A stretch of DNA of 64,000 nt from an uncultured Oscillospiraceae bacterium (GTDB taxonomy: Bacteria; Bacillota; Clostridia; Oscillospirales; Acutalibacteraceae), in NCBI GenBank assembly GCA_900540275.1, contig UQFO01000005.1, forward strand, positions 62,001 through 126,000, read 5' to 3'. The notes under the pieces are model-generated. The model ran no database searches. It worked only from the letters and a program-made list of their open reading frames with translations, and was not told the DNA's origin. Shown here piece by piece: positions 50,868-59,812 of the stretch. The number at the start of each line of letters is the position of its first letter. The stretch's first letter is position 1. A program made the position numbers and the translations under genes.

Positions 50868-51347
50868 GTGAAAAAGACGATTGCTATTCTGATGCTTCCC
50901 TTATTTGTTCTGTTCCTTTCTTCCTGCGCGCCGTCCCCTCCAAAGGAAGGGCGGCTAAGCCTTACATCCGTTATGACCCGGCTTTCCCTGTACTGCGATT
51001 GTAAGGGCGTTCCAGTTTGTGCCGCGACCCCGCTCGATTTATGGAACTTTTATGGAATCGATGCGGCTGATACGGTGCAATACCAAACAAAAAGCTTTGC
51101 CGGGGACGGCGAAAACACAGAAATACTGTTATTTGAAGCAAAGGACAAGGCTTCTCTTGCCAAAATCCGTATGGCGCTGCAAAAGCGGCTGGACATAAAG
51201 CTCAAAAAACTGCGCCAGGAATCCCCAGCGCAGTATGCCTTTTACCGGGAGAGCCGGGTCGTTTCGAACGGCCGTTATATCCGCCTGATTTTTTCCGCGG
51301 ACGCGCGGCGTCTTTCCGGCATCTACAACGATTGCTTCGACCCATAG
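50868..51347 (+). CDS. DUF4358-family lipoprotein, copy 2
   Basis: A 159-residue paralog of the 50059 gene: signal with lipobox LSSC (about residue 20), then a DUF4358 domain (SVMTRLSLYCDCKG; then DKASLAKIRMALQKRLDIKL and YRESRVVSNGRYIRLIFSAD). It has three extra Cys compared with copy 1. The GTG at 50868 gives the normal MKKTIAIL start and has GGGTGG just upstream; a TTG at 50856 is an alternative. It is 160 bp ahead of the MBOAT gene. Confidence 0.78.
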   Translation: MKKTIAILMLPLFVLFLSSCAPSPPKEGRLSLTSVMTRLSLYCDCKGVPVCAATPLDLWNFYGIDAADTVQYQTKSFAGDGENTEILLFEAKDKASLAKIRMALQKRLDIKLKKLRQESPAQYAFYRESRVVSNGRYIRLIFSADARRLSGIYNDCFDP

Positions 51348-51511
51348 AAAAAATAACAATAACCGCGGAAAGGATTCCGCCTAAAGAGGGCTTACCTGCA
51401 CATCAGCATAGGTAAAGGCTGCGCGGCAGGTAGGCTGTCTTTATGCGGAAAACCGCGGGCTTCTTCTTTCTGCAAGAGGCAGAACGACGTATTAAGACAA
51501 GGAGGAGAAAC

Positions 51512-52912
51512 ATGGTATTTTCAAGCCTTCTGTTTCTATTTTTATATCTCCCGGCAGTACTGCTCGTCTATTACCTGATTCCGCGTAAATTCCGTAATAT
51601 CTTTCTATTCGCGGTCAATCTGGTTTTTTACGGCTGGGGCGAGCCGGTATTCGTCGTATTGATGCTGTTTTCCACCGTGGTCGATTTTACGCACGGTTAT
51701 TTTATCGACAAGTTCAAGCGTCAAGGCAACCAAAAGGCCGCCAAAATATTTTTGGTTTCGTGCGTGGTCATAAACCTGTCGCTGCTGGGCTTTTTCAAAT
51801 ACGCGGGCTTCTTGACGGAAACGCTCAATTACCTGCCGTTTTTGAACATACCAATCCTGACCGTCCCGCTGCCGATTGGTATTTCGTTCTATACGTTCCA
51901 GACGATGTCCTATTCCATAGACGTGTACCGCGGCGACGCGCCTGTAACTAAGAACATCATTAATTTCGGCACATATGTCGCCCTGTTCCCGCAGCTGATT
52001 GCCGGGCCTATCGTCCGGTACAAGGACGTAGCCTACCAGCTTGAGCACAGGCGCGAAACGCTTTCAGATTTTACAAACGGCGTCAAGCTGTTTATGGTGG
52101 GCCTGGCAAAAAAGATTTTAATCGCAAACCAGATGGGCCTGCTTTGGGACACGCTGCGGGAAACAAGCCCGACAAACGGTATCCTGGGCAGCTGGATCGG
52201 CATTGCGGCCTATTCGTTCCAGATATATTTCGATTTCAGCGGCTATTCCGATATGGCACGCGGGCTTGGCAACATGCTGGGCTTTGAATTCCTGAAGAAC
52301 TTCGATTACCCGTATATTTCCAAAAGCATTACAGAGTTCTGGCGGCGGTGGCATATCTCATTGAGCACCTGGTTCCGCGAGTATGTGTATATCCCGCTTG
52401 GCGGCAACCGCAAGGGCAAGCCGCGCATGGTTTTGAACCTGCTGATTGTATGGTTCCTCACCGGCCTGTGGCATGGCGCGAATGTGAATTTCATTATGTG
52501 GGGGCTATATTTCGGCATTATCCTAATTATTGAAAAGCTTGTGCTCAAAAGGTTTTTGGATAAGCTGCCATCCGTCGTCCAGCATATCTATTCCCTTTTC
52601 TTTATCATAATCGGCTGGGTTATCTTTTATTTTGAAGACCTTGGCCAGATGGGGCGGTTTTTCGGGGATTTGTTCAACCCCGCCGGCGGCCTTATCGGGG
52701 CGGACGCGCTTGCGGCCGTATGGTCGTACCTGCCGCTGCTGATTGCCGCGGTAATTGCGAGTACGCCGCTTGCCTATAGAATTTACGATAAGATAAAATA
52801 CCGCAATTGGAGCTGGATTCCCGAAACGGCGCTATGCTCGATCGCCCTGCTCATTTGCACCGCGGCGCTCGTCAGCCAAAGCTACAACCCGTTTATTTAT
52901 TTCCGTTTCTAA
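51512..52912 (+). CDS. MBOAT-family O-acyltransferase (AlgI/DltB-like)
   Basis: A 466-residue polytopic membrane enzyme with ~11 TM helices that moves acyl groups across the membrane to extracellular polymers. Signature segments are YFDFSGYSDMARGLGNMLGF, EFWRRWHISLSTWFREYVYI (followed by PLGGNRKG) and the catalytic-His region FLTGLWHGANVNFIMWGLYF. AAGGAGG precedes the ATG at 51512; the longer frame back to 51443 lacks a site. The next gene, 36 bp downstream, is a DHHW protein, mirroring the algI-algJ/algX pairing for O-acetylation of exopolysaccharide or wall polymers. Confidence 0.94.
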   Translation: MVFSSLLFLFLYLPAVLLVYYLIPRKFRNIFLFAVNLVFYGWGEPVFVVLMLFSTVVDFTHGYFIDKFKRQGNQKAAKIFLVSCVVINLSLLGFFKYAGFLTETLNYLPFLNIPILTVPLPIGISFYTFQTMSYSIDVYRGDAPVTKNIINFGTYVALFPQLIAGPIVRYKDVAYQLEHRRETLSDFTNGVKLFMVGLAKKILIANQMGLLWDTLRETSPTNGILGSWIGIAAYSFQIYFDFSGYSDMARGLGNMLGFEFLKNFDYPYISKSITEFWRRWHISLSTWFREYVYIPLGGNRKGKPRMVLNLLIVWFLTGLWHGANVNFIMWGLYFGIILIIEKLVLKRFLDKLPSVVQHIYSLFFIIIGWVIFYFEDLGQMGRFFGDLFNPAGGLIGADALAAVWSYLPLLIAAVIASTPLAYRIYDKIKYRNWSWIPETALCSIALLICTAALVSQSYNPFIYFRF

Positions 52913-52948
52913 AGGAAAACGGGCAACGTTACCTTGTGGGGTGAACCT

Positions 52949-54088
52949 ATGAATTTAAGGAATTTAAAAAAACACCTGCCGGCTGTCGTATTCTGCGCGT
53001 TTATTGGCGTAATGTGCCTGCTGTTCCTCTTTTCACCGGACAGGGCGTATTCTTCAAACGAAAAACGGTACCTGACCACCTTCCCAAAGCTTAATACCGA
53101 CACGTTTTTCAGCGGGCAGTTCGGCAAGGAATACGAAACCTATATTTCCGACCAGACGGCGGGACGCGACTTCTTTGTCGGGCTGAACGCCTACTACGAC
53201 CTGATATCCGGCAGGAACGGCTCAAACGGCGTATATTTGGGTAAGGACAACTACCTTATCAATAAGCCCGCCGACCGTAAAAACTACCTGGAAGCAAACC
53301 TTAGTACCTTTGCGATGTTCGCAGAGAAAATGGGCACGGATACTACGCTGCTCATCGCGCCCAGCACAGGCTATATCATGGACGATAAACTGCCGGATAA
53401 CCATCTTTCCTATCTTGACGACGCGTATTTTGAACTGATTGAAAAAAATAAAGGCGGCATGGATTTTATCAACATAAAAAGCCTGTTCCAGGAAAACGCC
53501 GCCAATACGCAGCTTTATTACCGCACGGACCACCATTGGACGACGCGCGGCGCATATACCGCTTACCAGGCATACTGTGCGCGAAAGGGACTTGACGCAG
53601 TGCCGGAGGAACGTTTCGACATTAAAAAGCACCCCGGCTTCTACGGAACCACTTATTCCACCAGCGCCCTGTGGCTTACGCCGCCGGATGAAATTGAGCT
53701 CTGGTACGATAAGGATTATGAGAATCAGGACAATGTCCATGTTACCATCGAAGAGGGGGATAAAAAAAAGGAAAACGACAGCTTTTTCTTCCTGAGCCAT
53801 CTCGACGAGGACGACAAGTACCCGGTTTTCCTCGACGGCAACCACAGCCTGGTGCGTATTGAAAACAAAGCGGCGGACGGCGGCAAGCTCCTTCTGCTTA
53901 AGGATTCGTTCGGCCACAGCATCGCGCCGTTCCTTTCGGAGCATTACAGCGAAATCATCATGGTTGATTTGCGCTATTACAAGCTTCCCGTGTCAGAGCT
54001 GATTGAAAAAGAAGGCATTACGGAAATGCTCGTGCTCTACGGGCTCGATAACCTTTGCAACGACACGGACGTCGCTTGGCTGAAATAA
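52949..54088 (+). CDS. DHHW-family protein, copy 3, partner of the MBOAT
   Basis: A 379-residue exported protein with an N-terminal TM/signal anchor (about 11-31) and the DHHW domain: DRAYSSNEKRYLTTFPKLNT, then GVYLGKDNYLINK, YYRTDHHWTTRGAYTAYQAY and LKDSFGHSIAPFLSEHYSEI. The Asp-His-His and the SFGHS Ser/His residues are as in AlgJ/AlgX-like acetyltransfer proteins, so this copy keeps putative catalytic residues. GGGGTGA is four bases before the ATG at 52949. It probably works with the upstream MBOAT. Confidence 0.9.
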   Translation: MNLRNLKKHLPAVVFCAFIGVMCLLFLFSPDRAYSSNEKRYLTTFPKLNTDTFFSGQFGKEYETYISDQTAGRDFFVGLNAYYDLISGRNGSNGVYLGKDNYLINKPADRKNYLEANLSTFAMFAEKMGTDTTLLIAPSTGYIMDDKLPDNHLSYLDDAYFELIEKNKGGMDFINIKSLFQENAANTQLYYRTDHHWTTRGAYTAYQAYCARKGLDAVPEERFDIKKHPGFYGTTYSTSALWLTPPDEIELWYDKDYENQDNVHVTIEEGDKKKENDSFFFLSHLDEDDKYPVFLDGNHSLVRIENKAADGGKLLLLKDSFGHSIAPFLSEHYSEIIMVDLRYYKLPVSELIEKEGITEMLVLYGLDNLCNDTDVAWLK

Positions 54089-54106
54089 AAAATCTACCGA
54101 GCAAGA

Positions 54107-54137
54107 AAGAGGCCGCCCATCAATTGGGCGGCCTTTT
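54107..54137 (+). terminator. Terminator after MBOAT-DHHW operon
   Basis: AAGAGGCCGCCCA-TCAA-TTGGGCGGCCTTTT, 18 bp past the stop. Confidence 0.92.
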
Positions 54138-54222
54138 GCATTATATAAGGGCAGCTCATCATGCTCTTATGAGCATATCCTCTAACGTGCAGGCTGTACC
54201 TTTACTGGAAAACATAAAAGAG

Positions 54223-54249
54223 CGGTATCCGAAAATCAAGCGGATACCG
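54223..54249. repeat. Short inverted repeat, terminator-like
   Basis: CGGTATCCG (54223-54231) and CGGATACCG (54241-54249) followed by GTTTTG. No gene is recognised between it and the previous terminator. Confidence 0.5.
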
Positions 54250-54273
54250 GTTTTGCATACAGATTTATGTATT

Positions 54274-54298
54274 AAAAAGGAGGGCGGCTGCCCCCCTT
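54274..54298 (-). terminator. Terminator after the PAP2 gene
   Basis: On the minus strand AAGGGGGGC-AGCC-GCCCTCCTT followed by TTT, ten bases past the stop codon. Confidence 0.82.
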
Positions 54299-54307
54299 CG
54301 TTTATTT

Positions 54308-54832
54308 TTAGAACATTGCACGTAAAAGCTCGACCGATAAAAATCCGCAGAACAGCCCAAGCACCGCGCCCGCTACAACGTCGGTCAGGTAATGCACACG
54401 CAGGTACACACGGGAAAATCCAATTAAAAATGCCAATATCGTCACCGGGATAGCCACAGGCCAGCAGCGCATCCACGCAACCGCCACGACGGAAAACGAC
54501 GCGGTCGTGTGCCCTGACGGGAACGAATAATAGCGCGGGCGTTTCACAATCAGCTCGTCGTCCTCCAGCTTATGGCACGGCCGCATCCTGCACACAATAT
54601 GCTTGATGCAGATTTCCCCCGCCAAATGCGCGATGACAAGCCCAACCAGGAAGTTTACCCCTATGCTGCGCCACGGCCGGTAAATAAGGAACGGCATACA
54701 CATGGCAAACCAGACAATGCCCATATTCCCCATGCGTGTGATGAAGGTCATCACCTTGTTGCGGCGCGGCGTGTGGAGCTTTACAATCTTGTCCAGGACG
54801 ATATCGTCTATATATTGTACACGCTTAAGCAT
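54308..54832 (-). CDS. PAP2-family membrane phosphatase
   Basis: A 174-residue integral membrane phosphatase with ~5 TM helices. The three PAP2 motifs are complete: KHIVCRMRPC, PSGHTTASF and SRVYLRVHYLTDVVAG. Enzymes of this size act on undecaprenyl pyrophosphate or phosphatidylglycerophosphate. The ATG at 54832 is chosen because AAGGAG is seven bases upstream; the ATG at 54838 is one base from it. It is monocistronic. Confidence 0.93.
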   Translation of the reverse strand: MLKRVQYIDDIVLDKIVKLHTPRRNKVMTFITRMGNMGIVWFAMCMPFLIYRPWRSIGVNFLVGLVIAHLAGEICIKHIVCRMRPCHKLEDDELIVKRPRYYSFPSGHTTASFSVVAVAWMRCWPVAIPVTILAFLIGFSRVYLRVHYLTDVVAGAVLGLFCGFLSVELLRAMF

Positions 54833-54956
54833 ATACATACTCCTTAATCATAAAGTCTAAAGAGTATTATAGCATACTTTCGAACCGATTAACAGAAAAA
54901 AATTGTTCCTTTTCCGGAAGATGCTTATCGTTTTTCCACAAATTTCTTTCCTGCTT

Positions 54957-55964
54957 TTATGCCGAAATATGAACCAGGTGGGCAATACCGGGGATGCTTT
55001 CCCCCTGCTGCGAGGAGGTGGGCGACATCAATGCGCCCGTGGCGACGAACAATACGTCGTGCGCGTTTTTTTTCTGCATGTTGTTGAGCACATATGAACA
55101 TAATACGCTGGCGCTGCAGCCGCAGCCGGAGCCGCCCGCGTGTACGTCCTGCGCCTGCCTGTCATAGATAAGCAATCCGCAGTCGCTGTGCCTGCTCTTA
55201 ATATCGAGGTTGTCCTTGAGCAGCAGCTCACAGAGCAGCTTGGAACCGACTTCCCCGAGGTCGCCGGTGATAATCAGGTCAAAGTCGCTCGGCTTGTGGT
55301 CTGTGTCAGTCAGGTAGTTTTTGATGACCTCCGCCGCGGCAGGCGCCATCGCCGCACCCATGTTGTTCGCGTCCGTTATGCCTAAATCGACAATTTTACC
55401 AATCGTCACGGCTTCCACCCTCGGCCCTTCCCCCTTACTGCCAACGAGCGCGCAGCCCGAGGCGGTCACCGTCCACTGGGCGGTCGGCGTACGCTGCCCG
55501 CCGTACTCAAGCGGAAAACGGAACTGCCGCTCAGCGGAACAAAAATGGCTCGATGTAACCGCTGCCGCGTAATCGGCGCAGCCTGTATCAACAAATAATG
55601 AGCTGAGCAGAAGCGTCTGCGCCATTGTAGAGCACGCTCCATACTGCCCAAGAAACGGGATATCGAAGCTTCTCAGACCAAAGCAGGATGAAATACACTG
55701 GTTTAAAAGGTCACCCGCAAAAATCATATTGACCTGCTCCGCCTTTACGTTTGCCTTGCCGAGCGCAAGGCTCACCGCCTCTTTTTGCAGCTGGCTTTCG
55801 GCCTTTTCCCAGGTATCCTGTCCCGCCATCGTATCGTAAAAAATTTTATCAAAGCTGTCCTTTAACGGGCCTTCGGCTTCTTTTTTGCCCGCGACGGCAG
55901 CCCAGCCCACTATTGCAGGCCTGTTGTCCAGCACAAGCGTATAGCTTCCCTTGCGCGTTGCCAT
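54957..55964 (-). CDS. spoVAD: Stage V sporulation protein AD
   Basis: A 335-residue thiolase-fold protein of the SpoVAD family, which binds dipicolinic acid and helps load Ca-DPA into the developing spore. Family landmarks are NRPAIVGWAAVAGKKEAEGP, then FGLRSFDIPFLGQYGACSTM, SSHFCSAERQFRFPLEYGGQ and GGSGCGCSASVLCSYVLNNM. It normally lies between spoVAC and spoVAE; neither is adjacent here, so this is an orphan copy. No strong terminator follows. Confidence 0.93.
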   Translation of the reverse strand: MATRKGSYTLVLDNRPAIVGWAAVAGKKEAEGPLKDSFDKIFYDTMAGQDTWEKAESQLQKEAVSLALGKANVKAEQVNMIFAGDLLNQCISSCFGLRSFDIPFLGQYGACSTMAQTLLLSSLFVDTGCADYAAAVTSSHFCSAERQFRFPLEYGGQRTPTAQWTVTASGCALVGSKGEGPRVEAVTIGKIVDLGITDANNMGAAMAPAAAEVIKNYLTDTDHKPSDFDLIITGDLGEVGSKLLCELLLKDNLDIKSRHSDCGLLIYDRQAQDVHAGGSGCGCSASVLCSYVLNNMQKKNAHDVLFVATGALMSPTSSQQGESIPGIAHLVHISA

Positions 55965-56112
55965 AATGGAACCATCCCTTTCTTATTACAAACCGTTTAT
56001 CTTTTTCTGCGGTTTATCCTTTTCATTAGTATGGCGGCAAACACGCGCAAAATACAAAAACGCACACGGAGTATTTTCCGTGCGCGCTGAAATTTTAAAT
56101 TCATTAAAAATT

Positions 56113-58110
56113 TTATTCGTCATCCGCAGCGCTCCCTCCAGACGTCCCGCTTTCCGGCTTTGAGCTGGGAGCCTGTGAGGGCTCGTCCGGTTTTTGCGAG
56201 CTGGAGTCCGGCCTTGAGGAAGGGTTGTCCGGCTTGCTGCTGGACGGCGCCTGGGACGCGGGCGGATTAACCTGCTGTTGTGTCGAGCTTGTGGAAACCG
56301 GCTTAGTGGAGGAAGCGCTCTGCTTCTCGTCCGATTTTTCCTTGGCTGCTCCCGGCTGCTTGAGCTTCCTTGAGGTGTTTCCGGGATCGCCCGCCACGAC
56401 ATAGTGGCCGTTTGAAAGGCTGTAGGTGGAATCGGGCAAATCATCCCTTCCAACCTCTTTGCCGCCTTTATAGTAAACGCGCTGCGCGGCAAAGCCGTAC
56501 TCCTCGTCGCCGGTCCATGTATTGTGGGATTCGGTCCTTACCTCATCGAAGTCCGGGTCCTGCCAGCCATAAATTTCGCAGTAGAGCGTCGTACCGTCCA
56601 TATATGTTTTAAAGAACATCTGGAACTGCGTATTATTCTGCAGCTTTAAATCGAGGTTGCCGTAATCTATCGTCGCGTCAAGTCCGCCGTAGACATAGGG
56701 CGAGCACCACAAATGCGGGTAACGCTCTGTAATCCCCATATTCGCCTGGATACCGGCGTTATATATAGTGGTCGCCGCCTGGCAGATTCCGCCGCCGTAG
56801 CCCTGCTGGTAGCTGCCGTTTTCAATTACGCTCGCGGGCAGGTAGCCGTTCGAGGCCAGGTTGCTGTCGCCCGTGCATTCGTTGAAGGAAAAATTTTTGC
56901 CGGGCTCAACGATTTTACCGTTGATTGCCTTGAGCGCGGTATCCATATTATGGTTCGCGTTATATGTGTTGGTGGAAACCGTGCTGAATTTACCAATAAG
57001 CTTTGTCGCCTTTTTAACCTCGTCCAATGTGTGCTTCGGCTTTGCCGCTTCCGTCTGTACGGTAACGCTGCCGCTCTTCACGCCGCCCGAAAACTGCGCC
57101 GAGATATCGCTATACAGTTTTTCCCTGTCAACCGATACGCCGTCTTCCCCTTCCGTGAAGGTAAACATCTTCGCATAGGAAGCGGACGGGTTAAATTTCG
57201 ATACATGCGGCTCTACAGCCGGAACGTCCATTTTTTTGGCTGCTCTCCCCACGACCTTCTCGATAGAATCATTCGTAACCGTACAGGAAATGTTAAAGTT
57301 AATCGTCCCGTTTTTATCGTCGACGGTCACATTATCCCCCTGGGGATTTGAAAGACGGTCAATGCTGCCGTCAGAAAGCGCTTTTGCGACATCCTTGCTA
57401 TACTGGTAAGCCTGCGCAATGACTTCCTTTGTATTATAGGTGTAGCTGAAATCATCCTGCGTGTAGGTAAGGGCCATATCCCCGTTTACCACGTCGAGCG
57501 AAAATTCCGGCGCCGCGTCTTTTTCCTTGACGATGATAAGCGCCGTCGCCTGCTTCAGCGTTTTGCCCGAAACGTCGATTCCGCCGACCTGTACGCCCTT
57601 TGCAAAGACCGCTTCTTTCGGCTCCGGCGATGCTCCCTTTACCTCAGTGACCGGCGCAATGCTTGGGATAACCTCGGGATTTAAAAACAGCGTGCAGAAA
57701 AACGAAGCGGCAAGCAGAATCACAAGGCCGAGCACGCCCATAACGACATACTTCCCACGCGATTTTTTCTTCTGCTTCGGTTTCTTTTCCGCCGGCTTAA
57801 GCGCGGGAACAAATACATTTTCCTGCTTCTGTTCCCCGCTCGAGCTGCTGATATCCTCAAACTGGCCGAAAGCCGGGCGCTGTGTTTCAACAGCCTCGGC
57901 CTGTTCCCGCTTTGGCTGCTCCTCAGACGGCTGCTGCACCGGGGCGGGCGCTTCCTCCATAGCCTGCGCCTGCGGCGCCTTGGGCGTGAAGTTCTGCTGC
58001 TGCCTAATTTCGTTCAAAAGCGCCTCGACATCCTGCTCTTTCGGCTCTATATTCTGCGGAGCTTCCTGCTCCAGCTTGTTTATATCCTTCTCTCTTTTAT
58101 CATCGCTCAC
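56113..58110 (-). CDS. VanW-family membrane protein with YPB/PG-binding domains
   Basis: A 665-residue protein. A long acidic, Gln-rich cytoplasmic N-terminus (1-115) is followed by a basic stop (KKPKQKKKSRG) and TM at about 120-140. The extracellular part has two PG_binding_4-type domains (about 165-385), a VanW domain (about 400-520; FSFNECTGDSNLASNGYLPA, then GYGGGICQAATTIYNAGIQA), a short G5-like strand region and a Ser/Pro-rich tail. The GTG at 58110 has AAAGGAGAAGG upstream and is preferred. VanW proteins are envelope factors of unknown activity first noted in glycopeptide-resistance clusters. Confidence 0.9.
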   Translation of the reverse strand: MSDDKREKDINKLEQEAPQNIEPKEQDVEALLNEIRQQQNFTPKAPQAQAMEEAPAPVQQPSEEQPKREQAEAVETQRPAFGQFEDISSSSGEQKQENVFVPALKPAEKKPKQKKKSRGKYVVMGVLGLVILLAASFFCTLFLNPEVIPSIAPVTEVKGASPEPKEAVFAKGVQVGGIDVSGKTLKQATALIIVKEKDAAPEFSLDVVNGDMALTYTQDDFSYTYNTKEVIAQAYQYSKDVAKALSDGSIDRLSNPQGDNVTVDDKNGTINFNISCTVTNDSIEKVVGRAAKKMDVPAVEPHVSKFNPSASYAKMFTFTEGEDGVSVDREKLYSDISAQFSGGVKSGSVTVQTEAAKPKHTLDEVKKATKLIGKFSTVSTNTYNANHNMDTALKAINGKIVEPGKNFSFNECTGDSNLASNGYLPASVIENGSYQQGYGGGICQAATTIYNAGIQANMGITERYPHLWCSPYVYGGLDATIDYGNLDLKLQNNTQFQMFFKTYMDGTTLYCEIYGWQDPDFDEVRTESHNTWTGDEEYGFAAQRVYYKGGKEVGRDDLPDSTYSLSNGHYVVAGDPGNTSRKLKQPGAAKEKSDEKQSASSTKPVSTSSTQQQVNPPASQAPSSSKPDNPSSRPDSSSQKPDEPSQAPSSKPESGTSGGSAADDE

Positions 58111-58165
58111 AATACCTTCTCCTTTCGGTTTGAGATACAAAACGCCTATAGCGATACTTGTACAT

Positions 58166-58195
58166 ATCATACACCACAAGCCCCGCAATTGTAAA
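58166..58195 (-). promoter_or_regulatory. Promoter of the VanW gene
   Basis: Minus-strand TTTACA (58190-58195), an 18-bp spacer and TATGAT (58166-58171). The implied transcript start supports the GTG at 58110. Confidence 0.65.
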
Positions 58196-58341
58196 GATTT
58201 ATCTATATAAGGCGCGGTGTAAAATTTAACAAAGTTGGTTTTCTGTTCCCGTTATTTTTTGGTTTGCCGCAAGCTGCTGTAGCTGCCGGGAGCCGCTGCT
58301 CCAATAAGTTGTATGTGACAAATCCGTAAGCTTTTTCTATG

Positions 58342-58369
58342 TTGAAATCGAAGATTTTTTTGATATAAT
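58342..58369 (+). promoter_or_regulatory. Promoter of the glycolipid synthase-serpin operon
   Basis: TTGAAA (58342-58347), a 16-bp spacer and TATAAT (58364-58369), ~70 bp before the ATG at 58442. Confidence 0.75.
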
Positions 58370-58441
58370 ATAATATAACGGTATAAAGACGATATTAAAG
58401 TTTAAAAAAACATAATGAAATTTTTATAAAGGGTGAAGCTC

Positions 58442-59812
58442 ATGCGAGTTCTGATTTTTTCCGCTTCGACGGGCGGCGGGCATATGCGCGCGTCAAACGC
58501 GCTGAAAAGCTACATAGCCACACACGATAAAACAGCCGTCGTACAGGTCATCGATGCGCTCGAATATGTCAGCCACACGCTCAATAAAACGGTATCCGAC
58601 GGATACGTGTTCCTCGCCAAAAAGCTGCCCAAGCTCTACGGCAGCGTATATAATACCGCTAACCGTGACACGACCCTGAACTCGCTGGTAACAAAAATAA
58701 CAGGGCAGATGACCAAAAAGCTTATCCCGCTGATTCTGGAATTCCGCCCTGACGTCATTGTGACGGCGCATCCGTTTGCGGCGGAGATGGCTTCGAACCT
58801 TAAGCGGGACTACCGCGTCCCGGTTGAGGTCGTCTGTATTATAACAGACTTTGCGCCGCACAAAACCTATATTAATGAAAAAATAGACGCGTACGTCGTA
58901 TCGAGCGCGGAAATGGTGGACGCCGTGGAGGCCTACGGGGTGCCGCGCAATAAAATACACGCGCTCGGCATACCAATCGACACTGCGTTTTACGAGCGTT
59001 ATGACCGCGAGGCCCTGCTTGTGCAGATGCAGCTTGACCCAAAGCTCAAGACGGTGCTCATCATGGCCGGCAGCTTCGGCGTGACCGATATATTAAAAAT
59101 ATACCAGAGCATTTCTGAAATTAAAGTCGATTTTCAGGTGATTGTTATCACCGGAAAAAATCAGAAGCTATACGACGCGTTTGAAGAGCTTTTAAGCTCT
59201 TCGAGCGCAAGCGCGGGGGAAATCATCGCAAACGCCGAAAAAGGGGAGGGCACGGAAGAGCCGGACTCCGATTACGCGTACCATGAATCCATCCGCAGCA
59301 GGCTCATGCAGGAGCTTTCCGGCTCTTTCAAGGAAAAGACGGGACAGTTCAAGGATAAAATCAAAGCGGCCACCGAGGAATTCCGGGACGATTTGCTTGA
59401 AACGACGCTCCTGCAAAAAATATACCGCGGAAGCGGCGCCACCAAACCGACAAAGCTCCTCTACTTTGTAAGCGACGTCAATAAATATATGAGCGCGGCT
59501 GACCTGATTATTACGAAGCCGGGCGGCCTTACCGTATCGGAGTCCCTCGCCTCCGCACTGCCGATGGCGATTTTCAAGGCGTTCCCCGGGCAGGAGGAAG
59601 AGAACGCCGACTTCCTTGTACGCAACAATATGGCGGTCATGCTCTCGAAGGGCAGCAAATGCGCCAAAGAAATAGAGGATTTGCTTGTGCACCCTGGAAA
59701 GCTCGATGCGATGAAGCAGGCGTGCAAGGCGTTTTATAAAGAAAATTCTGCTGAAAACGTTTATATGCTCATGCAGGACCTAATACAGAAGGATGGTGTT
59801 TCTCAGGAATGA
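58442..59812 (+). CDS. MGDG-synthase/UgtP-like glycosyltransferase
   Basis: A 456-residue GT28-type enzyme that adds sugars to diacylglycerol. The N-terminal MGDG_synth domain begins RVLIFSASTGGGHMRASNAL, and IVTAHPFAAEMASNLKRDY and CIITDFAPHKTYINEKIDAY follow. The C-terminal domain has YMSAADLIITKPGGLTVSES and KAFPGQEEENADFL. An insertion of about 90 residues between the two halves (about 235-335; SSSSASAGEIIANAEKGEGT and a charged helix) is absent from typical UgtP (~380 residues). ATG 58442 has AAAGGG upstream; the in-frame GTG at 58433 overlaps that site. It is coupled to the serpin gene by ATGA. Confidence 0.9.
   Translation: MRVLIFSASTGGGHMRASNALKSYIATHDKTAVVQVIDALEYVSHTLNKTVSDGYVFLAKKLPKLYGSVYNTANRDTTLNSLVTKITGQMTKKLIPLILEFRPDVIVTAHPFAAEMASNLKRDYRVPVEVVCIITDFAPHKTYINEKIDAYVVSSAEMVDAVEAYGVPRNKIHALGIPIDTAFYERYDREALLVQMQLDPKLKTVLIMAGSFGVTDILKIYQSISEIKVDFQVIVITGKNQKLYDAFEELLSSSSASAGEIIANAEKGEGTEEPDSDYAYHESIRSRLMQELSGSFKEKTGQFKDKIKAATEEFRDDLLETTLLQKIYRGSGATKPTKLLYFVSDVNKYMSAADLIITKPGGLTVSESLASALPMAIFKAFPGQEEENADFLVRNNMAVMLSKGSKCAKEIEDLLVHPGKLDAMKQACKAFYKENSAENVYMLMQDLIQKDGVSQE

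Noticed and set aside
54055..54453. 132-codon plus-strand ORF
   Set aside because: Crosses two terminators and the end of the PAP2 gene; no start signal.
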